Assembly: GCA_027083715.1 (NCBI GenBank)
Contig: JALWNR010000210.1
Location: 1 to 5,795 of the forward strand
Source: Bacteroidales bacterium
GTDB taxonomy: Bacteria; Bacteroidota; Bacteroidia; Bacteroidales; NBLH01
Direction of reading: 5' to 3'
DNA: 5,795 nucleotides
The translations under genes were made by a program, and so were the position numbers. Positions 1-4,692 of this stretch are shown here, one piece after another. Position 1 is the stretch's first letter. Every line of letters begins with the position of its first letter. Below the pieces are notes generated by a model. The model had not been told where the DNA came from. It was given only the letters and a program-made list of their open reading frames with translations, and did no database searches.

Positions 1-790
1 ATTTAATATTAATCAAAGACATTATAAATTCTTGTCCAAAAACCATACAAAATGGAAGCTTTATATTATTTTTATCAACAATATCATTTGCATCTATCAC
101 AACATTACAAAAATCAATTTTAGCAGAATCACCGTTGATTTCAATTTTACTTTTGTATGTATCGTATAATAATTTGCTGATTTCTGATGTTCTTTTACTG
201 TTTCGTTCTAAATTCATAAAAATTTCTCCATAAATCAGCCCCCAAATACTTTCTGATGAACTACAATAAAGCAAAGACGCTCTGTAATAATTTGAAGGAA
301 ATGCAGGGTCAAGTTCAATTCCTTTTTCATAAAAAGGAAGAGCTTCATTATACTTTTCTTTGTTCCAATAAACATTTCCTTTTTCTAAATGTATTATTCC
401 TGAATTTGGAAATTTTTCAAGTCCTTCATCATACGCTTCAAATGCTTTCTCTGTTTTTCCAATAACATCGTAACTGTTACCAAGTAATTGAAATAATCTT
501 TCTGTAACATTCTTATGATTTTTATTTTTTTCTAATATCTTGATTGCTCCTTTATAATCTTGGTCGATATAGTGTGCGTATGCCATTTCATAAGGATAAT
601 CAAATCGGTCAGGGTCAAGTTTTTCCGCTTCTTTTAATAGTTTTATACTCTCTTTAATTTTCCCATTGTCCATTAGTTTAATTGCTTCTTGCCCTTTTAA
701 TAAAGCTTTTTCTTTATCCGTTTGTCCGTAAGCAATGTTTATTAATGCAAATAATATAATTATTCCAAAAATTCTTATTTTACTATTCAT
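1..790 (-). CDS. Exported TPR-repeat protein, C-terminus cut by window edge
   Basis: An open minus-strand frame runs from ATG at 790-788 to the left edge, giving 263 residues with no stop in the window. Residues 1-22 look like a signal peptide: MNSK, a hydrophobic core IFGIIILFALINIA, then YG before Q23, with no lipobox Cys. The protein is therefore probably secreted or periplasmic. Residues about 28-165 carry tetratricopeptide repeats. The clearest is at about 132-165, with a Gly-x-x-Tyr helix A, an Ala-Leu-x-x-Tyr helix B and a closing LDP; other units lie at about 28-61 and 98-131. TPRs are protein-binding scaffolds. Residues after about 175 (WGLIYGEIFMNLERNS onward) leave the repeat and form a C-terminal region I cannot name, of a kind that follows TPRs in other Bacteroidota proteins. 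No SD sequence precedes the start, as is usual in this phylum. The partner and pathway are unknown. Confidence 0.9.
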   Translation of the reverse strand, partial: MNSKIRIFGIIILFALINIAYGQTDKEKALLKGQEAIKLMDNGKIKESIKLLKEAEKLDPDRFDYPYEMAYAHYIDQDYKGAIKILEKNKNHKNVTERLFQLLGNSYDVIGKTEKAFEAYDEGLEKFPNSGIIHLEKGNVYWNKEKYNEALPFYEKGIELDPAFPSNYYRASLLYCSSSESIWGLIYGEIFMNLERNSKRTSEISKLLYDTYKSKIEINGDSAKIDFCNVVIDANDIVDKNNIKLPFCMVFGQEFIMSLINIK

Positions 791-857
791 ATTTTTGTGG
801 TTTATCCGTTTTCTTAAATACCCTACAACTTGTCAATATCTATAACCAAATATTACC

Positions 858-877
858 TAAGCGTTAAACAACGCTTA
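858..877. repeat. 8-bp perfect inverted repeat upstream of TPR gene
   Basis: TAAGCGTT (858-865) and AACGCTTA (870-877) are perfect inverted repeats around a 4-nt AAAC loop. The structure is about 68 nt upstream of the TPR start and has no T-run on either side, so it is not an intrinsic terminator. It could be an operator or a leader hairpin. No function is shown. Confidence 0.5.
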
Positions 878-1014
878 TTAATACTAATTGAATTGGTAAA
901 TATCTTAACTTATTATACCTGTGGCAAAATATTTTCGTTTCCGGTTTAAAAAACTACTATATCAATACCCACTAATTTATTTCTACGATTAAAAATAACA
1001 GTATAATTTGCAGT

Positions 1015-1055
1015 TTTTTGATACATTTATAAATATTTATCAAATGTATCAAAAA
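1015..1055. repeat. 41-nt near-perfect AT-rich palindrome
   Basis: The arms TTTTTGATACATTT (1015-1028) and AAATGTATCAAAAA (1042-1055) are perfect 14-nt inverted repeats. The centre, ATAAATATTTAT (1029-1040), is itself a perfect palindrome, so one extra C at 1041 is all that breaks symmetry over 41 nt. The T-run is on the 5' side and the A-run on the 3' side on both strands, the reverse of a terminator. An operator, a cruciform-forming site or a small repeat element are the likelier readings. Confidence 0.6.
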
Positions 1056-1138
1056 TGTATTACAATTTGGCAACAATTTAGTGCCCAAATTCATATTTTT
1101 TGTTCCCAAATTTTTTAAGCGATACGCTAAATGGCAAG

Positions 1139-1178
1139 AAAAAAGGCAATTTAACCACTATTTAGTGGTCAAATTGCC
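1139..1178 (-). terminator. Intrinsic terminator of the tRNA-Arg transcript
   Basis: Read on the minus strand, a hairpin at 1178-1145 (GGCAATTT and ACCACTA arms, one internal A.C mismatch, 2-nt loop) is followed at once by six T residues (1144-1139). It starts 10 nt past the tRNA 3' end. Hairpin plus U-tract in this place is a standard Rho-independent terminator. Confidence 0.85.
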
Positions 1179-1188
1179 GTTATTAGGG

Positions 1189-1262
1189 TGATTCCAGAAG
1201 GACTCGAACCTTCAACCTACAGCTTAGAAGGCTGTTGCTCTATCCAGTTGAGCTATGGAACC
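1189..1262 (-). tRNA. tRNA-Arg, anticodon UCU
   Basis: The minus strand folds into a complete 74-nt cloverleaf. The acceptor stem is GGTTCCA with TGGAATC (one G.U pair). The D stem is GCTC/GAGC and the anticodon stem ACAGC/GCTGT. The anticodon loop is CTTCTAA, anticodon TCT, which reads AGA. The T stem is GAAGG/CCTTC with loop TTCGAGT. The discriminator base is A (1189). The 3' CCA is not encoded (CCCT follows), so it must be added enzymatically. Variable-loop length and all stems are normal, so the gene looks functional. It has its own promoter and terminator and appears to be a single-gene unit. Confidence 0.97.
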
Positions 1263-1279
1263 ATTCGTTTTTCGGGTGG

Positions 1280-1308
1280 CAAAAGTAATAATTTTTTATA
1301 AAAAGCAA
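1280..1308 (-). promoter_or_regulatory. Bacteroidota-type promoter for tRNA-Arg
   Basis: The minus strand has TACTTTTG (1287-1280), an exact match to the Bacteroidota -7 consensus TAnnTTTG. TTG (1308-1306) lies 18 nt upstream as the -33 element. The box ends 17 nt before the mature tRNA 5' end, which leaves room for a short leader. The match to the known consensus is seen directly; activity is inferred. Confidence 0.75.
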
Positions 1309-1360
1309 TATATTTTTTTATTTTTTTTTAATTGTTGTGCAAATTAAGGCTTGAATGTTT

Positions 1361-1402
1361 TTGCACTCGTCAGGTGTTTTACCTGACGAGTGCAACTTTT
1401 TT
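1361..1402 (+). terminator. Strong hairpin with U-tract, plus-strand terminator or 3' stabiliser
   Basis: TTGCACTCGTCAGGT (1361-1375) and its exact complement (1381-1395) form a 15-bp perfect stem with a GTTTT loop. On the plus strand it is followed by C and six T (1397-1402), the form of an intrinsic terminator. Yet no plus-strand gene lies upstream. The nearest transcript to end here is the minus-strand lipoprotein gene, whose stop is 58 nt away. In that direction the stem is followed by A residues, not U. Outer arms GCAAATTAA (1339-1347) and TTAATTTGC (1401-1409) extend the symmetry. It may protect the lipoprotein mRNA 3' end or stop read-through towards that gene. Confidence 0.6.
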
Positions 1403-1453
1403 AATTTGCATTTATTATTTTCTTTTGCTTAGCTCAATCTGAAATCAAATTAT

Positions 1454-1951
1454 TTACTGGTAATTTAAATTATCAAATGTACCGTTTGTAATAATTACCT
1501 CCTCGGCAAGATTACCTGTTGAACGCAATTTAGCGTTAAAAGTACCTGACAGCTTTTTATTCTCGGTATCTAATTTGCTGATAACAACTGTTGCTTCGTA
1601 GGCAACAAAATAATTATCTCCGCCGTCTGTTGCATCTGCTGTTTTTTTATAAGCAACTGCACAGTCGGCTGTTAAAGTTCCTGCACTTAATGAATAGGTG
1701 CCTTCTGTTACTCCAAAAGCAGTCAGTATGATTGTTTTATCAGCTGTTTCGCTGGCAGTTGGTGTTCCGGTAATTACTATTGTACTGTCTGTTACAGTTG
1801 ATAAACGAAATAAAGAAGTCCATGCTTCACCGTCAACAGTGGCTTTCATTGAAGGAAGTAATTGTGCAACCTCTGTATCATCACAACTGTTTACTGAAAT
1901 TAATATCAGGGCAATAAATAACCCGCTAAATATTTTCTTTAAATTTTTCAT
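1454..1951 (-). CDS. Small Bacteroidota lipoprotein, function unknown
   Basis: The product has 165 residues. Residues 1-22 form a lipoprotein signal (MKNLKK, hydrophobic core, then SVNS before Cys23). The mature protein would start C-D-D-T-E, and an acidic stretch right after the lipid-bearing Cys is associated in Bacteroidota with surface-exposed lipoproteins. The rest looks all-beta: short alternating hydrophobic strands rich in Thr, Ala and Gly. There is an ATVDGEAW motif near the mature N-terminus (about 37-44) and a closing pattern KLSGTF...ITNGTFDNL (about 133-162). This layout resembles small lipoproteins placed in the DUF6252-type group, recalled by pattern and not searched. No catalytic motif is visible. 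ATG at 1951-1949 is chosen because it gives a complete signal peptide; no SD precedes it. The gene stands alone, with the mobile-element relic upstream and the 1361-1395 hairpin downstream. Confidence 0.85.
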   Translation of the reverse strand: MKNLKKIFSGLFIALILISVNSCDDTEVAQLLPSMKATVDGEAWTSLFRLSTVTDSTIVITGTPTASETADKTIILTAFGVTEGTYSLSAGTLTADCAVAYKKTADATDGGDNYFVAYEATVVISKLDTENKKLSGTFNAKLRSTGNLAEEVIITNGTFDNLNYQ

Positions 1952-2024
1952 TGGTAATTTTTTTAATTGTTTTATATAAAATAAACACGAAACTAATATT
2001 TTTATTGCGTAATTTTATTTGATA

Positions 2025-2032
2025 ATTTATTA
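2025..2032. repeat. Target-site duplication, left copy
   Basis: ATTTATTA lies directly outside the left inverted repeat and is repeated exactly at 2320-2327 outside the right one. An 8-bp duplication is what several DDE transposase families leave. Confidence 0.85.
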
Positions 2033-2108
2033 GGCTATGGTTTAGAATAAAAGTTTTTTTGCATATCCATATAAATTTTACGGATTACAAAAAACTGATA
2101 TTTCACTA

Positions 2109-2128
2109 TTGTTCGGCAAGCCTAACAA
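2109..2128. repeat. Small hairpin inside the mobile element
   Basis: TTGTTCGGC (2109-2117) and GCCTAACAA (2120-2128) pair over 9 bp with one central mismatch and a 2-nt AA gap, too short to be a loop, so the end pair would open. No U-tract follows in the direction of the upstream hydro-lyase gene, so it is not a canonical terminator. Confidence 0.45.
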
Positions 2129-2136
2129 AGACTCGA

Positions 2137-2216
2137 AACACGGATTGAACTGATAAACACAGGTTTTCACAGATATGAAATTAAAAATCTGTGAAAATTC
2201 GTTTAATCAGTGTTCC
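2137..2216. repeat. Imperfect palindrome in the element core
   Basis: TTTTCACAGAT (2164-2174) and ATCTGTGAAAA (2187-2197) are perfect 11-bp arms around a 12-nt loop. Looser symmetry continues outward (CTGAT at 2150-2154 against ATCAG at 2206-2210, with short gaps). The words CACGGATT, TTTTCACAGAT and ATCTGTGAAAA recall dispersed palindromic repeats I have seen in many Bacteroidota intergenic regions; that comparison is from memory. The core may be an older repeat trapped in the element, or the element's own conserved centre. Confidence 0.6.
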
Positions 2217-2319
2217 TATATTTTTTAACATAGTTAAAAACAGTGTTTTATAGGTTTTATAAATCGGTTAAAAACTATTTTGTCCAGTTTTATTGTATAT
2301 GCTATTTTAAACCATAGCC

Positions 2320-2327
2320 ATTTATTA
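2320..2327. repeat. Target-site duplication, right copy, overlapping a stop codon
   Basis: This is an exact copy of ATTTATTA at 2025-2032. Its last three bases (2325-2327) are the complement of the TAA stop of the 591-residue hydro-lyase, so the element inserted exactly at the gene end without altering the protein. Confidence 0.85.
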
Positions 2328-4100
2328 TAATGCCTTTATCCAGTTTACCAAACCTTTCTTTTCAATAATTTGCATTAATTTTTCCGGTAATGGCGGAAAT
2401 TTATACTCTTTCCCGTTTAAGGAAACAATTCCTTTTTGTAAATCTACATCTACCTTATCACCTGGGGTGTAGGCATCCACTACTTCTGGTAATACTAAAA
2501 GCAACAAACCTTGATTTACTGCCGAACGGTAAAAAATCCGGTTTACCGAACGCACAATTACAGCTTTTACGCCCGCATGAGCCAAACCTACCGATGGATG
2601 CTCGCGTGAACTGCCACAACCAAAATTATCTCCGGCTACGATAATATCTCCTGATTGCACATTTTTGGAGAAATTCGGGTCAAAACCGACAAAAAGATGC
2701 GGCATAATGGCTTCGGCATCTGAGCTTAATACATTATAGGTCAGGTTTCCTGCAAACATTTGGTCAGTGTTCAGATTATGCACATCTTTATAGTTCCATA
2801 CATTACCCAAACGGCGATTATCATTTTCGTCAATTGTAAGGGTACTTCCTTGTTCAATGGAGCTTTTAAACTTATCATCGGTTTCAATGCCTCGGGAATC
2901 GGCAATTTCACCCTTTATAGCTGCATAAGCAACATTAGCGGGCGATGCAAGGTAAATACTGGCATTTTTATTGCCCATTCTGCCCAAAAAGTTACGGTTT
3001 GAGGTGGAAATTACATTATAACCATCAGCAGGAATGCCCTGTCCGGTACCCAAACACGGACCGCAGGACGATGAAAGTATATTGGCACCCGCATCAATCA
3101 TGGTTTGTACAATCCCCTCTGAAATAGCCTGTAAATAAATTTTCTGCGAAGCAGGAGTTACCAATAATTGAAATCCTTCTTTTACTTTGTTGCCTTTTAA
3201 AATAGCAGCCGCTTCGCGCAAGTCTTCAATACGCCCGTTGGTACAAGTACCGATAAATCCTTGATGAATTTTTGTGCCGCGCACCTCTGCTAATGCCTTA
3301 ACATTATCTACATGATGTGGTGCTGCCACTACCGGAAATACATCGTCCAGATTGATTTCAATTTCCCGTACATACTCTGCGCCCTCATCTGCCCAAACAC
3401 CTTCTACGCTATCTTTACCGTAAAAAGCAGCCAATACTTCGTCCGGCGGGAAAACGGCATTTTTTGCTCCCATTTCCGAAGCCAGATTGGCAATGGTCAT
3501 CCGTTCGGAAATACCCAGAGATTTTACTCCTTCGCCATGATATTCAATCGACATGTAATTGGCACCTGCCGAACCAATCATTCCGATAATCCACAAGGAT
3601 AAATCTTTTGCATAAACGCCTTTTTGCAATTTTCCGTGCAGGGTAATTTTTATCGATTCCGGCACACGAAACCATGTTTCGCCGCGTTTCCAGATGCCTG
3701 CCGCTTCCGTGCGGTCAATTCCTGCAGCCATGGCATTAAAAGCTCCAGCCGTACAGGTATGACTGTCTGAACCAACAATGACCATGCCCGGCTCTGCATG
3801 ATAAGACATGATTTGATGACAAATACCTTTTCCGGCATCATAAAACTTTTTAACACCTTCGCTACGCACGATATTACGAATTTCTTCGTATTGCGAAGCC
3901 AATTTTGCCGATGTGGGCGGTGCATTATGGTCGAGCACAATCAATAACTGATCCGGGTTGGCAACTTTTTCACCCCCCATTTTTTCAAAAGTTTTACGGA
4001 TACTTGCCGTATTGTCGTGCGTTAAAACAATATCCGGCTTGCGAAATACGGTGCTGCCTTTTTCTGCATTAAATATTTTTTCTACAAATGTACGTTTCAT
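2325..4100 (-). CDS. Fused aconitase/isopropylmalate-dehydratase family hydro-lyase (LeuC+LeuD in one chain)
   Basis: This is a complete 591-residue enzyme of the aconitase superfamily, which dehydrates and rehydrates hydroxy-acids with a [4Fe-4S] cluster in the cytoplasm. Residues 1-400 are the LeuC-like catalytic part: LTHDN (26-30), DH (57-58), GICHQ (92-96), GSDSHTCTAG (110-119), GTCTNGR with ligand C286, CGPC with ligands C346 and C349, and SNRNFLGRMG (367-376). Residues about 402-428 are a linker. From about 431 comes the LeuD-like swivel domain, with NLNTDQ (442-447) and GCGSSRE (494-500; R499 is the expected substrate-binding Arg). The length equals the sum of archaeal-type LeuC and LeuD, so this is a fusion of the HacA/IPMI-archaeal type, not a full 750-900-residue aconitase. 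In the specificity loop the usual GRYL-x-x is replaced by GNLTYN (451-456), and REHA is REHP. The substrate therefore cannot be named. The ATG at 4100 gives the normal family N-terminus. It is last in the three-gene minus-strand cluster. Confidence 0.93.
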   Translation of the reverse strand: MKRTFVEKIFNAEKGSTVFRKPDIVLTHDNTASIRKTFEKMGGEKVANPDQLLIVLDHNAPPTSAKLASQYEEIRNIVRSEGVKKFYDAGKGICHQIMSYHAEPGMVIVGSDSHTCTAGAFNAMAAGIDRTEAAGIWKRGETWFRVPESIKITLHGKLQKGVYAKDLSLWIIGMIGSAGANYMSIEYHGEGVKSLGISERMTIANLASEMGAKNAVFPPDEVLAAFYGKDSVEGVWADEGAEYVREIEINLDDVFPVVAAPHHVDNVKALAEVRGTKIHQGFIGTCTNGRIEDLREAAAILKGNKVKEGFQLLVTPASQKIYLQAISEGIVQTMIDAGANILSSSCGPCLGTGQGIPADGYNVISTSNRNFLGRMGNKNASIYLASPANVAYAAIKGEIADSRGIETDDKFKSSIEQGSTLTIDENDNRRLGNVWNYKDVHNLNTDQMFAGNLTYNVLSSDAEAIMPHLFVGFDPNFSKNVQSGDIIVAGDNFGCGSSREHPSVGLAHAGVKAVIVRSVNRIFYRSAVNQGLLLLVLPEVVDAYTPGDKVDVDLQKGIVSLNGKEYKFPPLPEKLMQIIEKKGLVNWIKAL

Positions 4101-4116
4101 AATGGTTTGATTTTTT

Positions 4117-4124
4117 CAAAATTA
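4117..4124 (-). promoter_or_regulatory. Possible internal promoter -7 box before the 591-residue gene
   Basis: TAATTTTG (4124-4117, minus strand) matches TAnnTTTG exactly and sits 16 nt before the start codon. No TTG or TTTG is seen at the proper -33 distance, so it may be chance in AT-rich DNA. If real, it would give a nearly leaderless transcript of the last gene alone. Confidence 0.25.
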
Positions 4125-4147
4125 GTCAGATAATTTCCGGATGAGCA

Positions 4148-4615
4148 CTAAATTTGCCTCATCAAGCGAAAAATAATCTGATTTTTTGTTTCGGTATCAA
4201 TATCGTTTAATAAGTCAAATAAGAGCTTTGATTTTTCATCTTCGCCTTTTTCTTCCGAAAGTATTGCGGTAATTCTTTTGTAATCAGAACCTTTTAGCTC
4301 ATCTTTCAATACCTCTGCAATGATATCGGTGGGTTGCTCGTTTTTATCAGGCAAACCAAATTGTTCGATTTCCAGAATTGCCGATTCCAGAATTACTTTA
4401 GCTCTTTTTTCGACAGAATCATGAGTACCCGAAGTTTCGCGCATTGCCCAACTGCTGTAATCATATTTCAGCTCTTTAATTTGTTCAATTTTAGACGATT
4501 GCTTACCAAAAATACGTTCTAAAATATTTATAGTCAGTATTTTCCATGCTTCCAAATCAAATTCTTTATCATCTATTTTTTTGATTTGCCCTTTAAGTAA
4601 TTCGAGTTCTTTCAT
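4148..4615 (-). CDS. 155-residue helical protein of unknown function
   Basis: The ATG is at 4615 and the TAG stop at 4150-4148. The protein is rich in Glu, Lys, Asp, Ile and Leu, with no signal peptide or membrane segment, so it is probably cytoplasmic and almost wholly helical. Two parts can be guessed. Residues 1 to about 95 contain AWKILTINILERIFG (23-37), YDYSSWAMRETSG (51-63) and a helical stretch ending EQFGLP (84-89). Residues about 100-155 form a second charged helical section. The first pattern (AWK, RIFG, then an aromatic-SW-R block) recalls uncharacterised proteins scattered through many bacteria. I cannot give it a verified family name or function. It lies 76 nt after the upstream hydro-lyase stop and 47 nt before the downstream hydro-lyase start, on the same strand, so it is probably co-transcribed. 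Nothing in it suggests metal, nucleotide or substrate binding, and its place between two related enzymes is odd. Confidence 0.8.
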   Translation of the reverse strand: MKELELLKGQIKKIDDKEFDLEAWKILTINILERIFGKQSSKIEQIKELKYDYSSWAMRETSGTHDSVEKRAKVILESAILEIEQFGLPDKNEQPTDIIAEVLKDELKGSDYKRITAILSEEKGEDEKSKLLFDLLNDIDTETKNQIIFRLMRQI

Positions 4616-4636
4616 GATTATCGTTGTTGGGTTATT

Positions 4637-4692
4637 TATTTAGTTTATTGGTTTAATAGTTTAACAATTCACCAATATGCTAATTTACCAAT
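4637..4692. repeat. Degenerate tandem repeat with 8-nt period
   Basis: The gap between the upstream hydro-lyase stop and the 155-residue gene can be cut into seven consecutive degenerate 8-mers (plus strand), among them TTATTGGT, TTAATAGT, TTAACAAT, TCACCAAT and TTACCAAT. The rough consensus is TTA-N-YAAT. The last unit touches the hydro-lyase stop codon (4694-4692). Similar A/T-rich 8-nt ladders are familiar from Bacteroidota intergenic DNA (recalled, not searched). Confidence 0.6.

Larger units (their letters stand above)
791..1138. other. Intergenic region, no gene seen
   Basis: About 350 very AT-rich bases separate the TPR gene start from the tRNA terminator. No frame with coding character was found on either strand. 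It holds two clear palindromes (858-877 and 1015-1055), listed separately. It also holds a weak hairpin, AATTTGG at 1064-1070 with CCAAATT at 1085-1091, which has no U-tract. Because it is upstream of the TPR gene it should contain that gene's promoter, but I could not find a convincing -33/-7 pair. Confidence 0.6.
2033..2319. mobile_element. 287-bp MITE-like non-autonomous transposable element
   Basis: The left end GGCTATGGTTTAGAATA (2033-2049) and right end TATTTTAAACCATAGCC (2303-2319) are 17-bp terminal inverted repeats with one mismatch. After a 12-nt gap the symmetry resumes: GCATAT at 2061-2066 matches the inverted ATATGC at 2297-2302. A perfect 8-bp duplication flanks the element. No ORF of useful length lies inside, so it must have been moved by a transposase encoded elsewhere. 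The interior holds a palindrome (2164-2197), a small hairpin (2109-2128) and a direct repeat built from CGGATT then AACTGATA (2081-2100 and 2141-2155). Families leaving 8-bp duplications include IS1595, ISL3, IS66 and IS256; I cannot choose between them. The element fills most of the gap between the lipoprotein gene and the 591-residue hydro-lyase. Confidence 0.85.

Noticed and set aside
256..465. 69-codon plus-strand ORF
   Set aside because: It lies antisense to the TPR protein, whose repeats are clear on the minus strand.
847..871. Possible promoter of the TPR gene (CAAATATTA with CAA upstream)
   Set aside because: The -7 box has three bases between TA and TTTG instead of two, and the -33 spacing is only 13 nt.
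1064..1091. AATTTGG/CCAAATT hairpin as a second terminator after the tRNA
   Set aside because: The stem is short and bulged with no U-tract in the tRNA's direction.
1189..1262. tRNA 3' end as the attachment site of an integrated element
   Set aside because: No repeat of the tRNA 3' end and no integrase are visible in the window.
1698..1979. 93-codon plus-strand ORF opposite the lipoprotein gene
   Set aside because: It is the antisense frame of a gene with a clear lipoprotein signal and has no family features of its own.
1988..1995. TAGTTTCG as the -7 box of the lipoprotein gene
   Set aside because: It has one mismatch in the conserved TTTG and no -33 TTG at a suitable distance.
3312..3602. 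96-codon plus-strand ORF, with similar ones at 2390-3127 and 4827-5742
   Set aside because: All are antisense shadows of the two hydro-lyase genes.
3650..3940. 96-codon minus-strand ORF in another frame
   Set aside because: It overlaps the conserved catalytic region of the 591-residue hydro-lyase and shows low-complexity shadow composition.
4140..4163. GATGAG/CTCATC inverted repeat around the stop of the 155-residue gene
   Set aside because: The 6-bp arms and 12-nt loop are too weak to separate from chance, and no U-tract follows.
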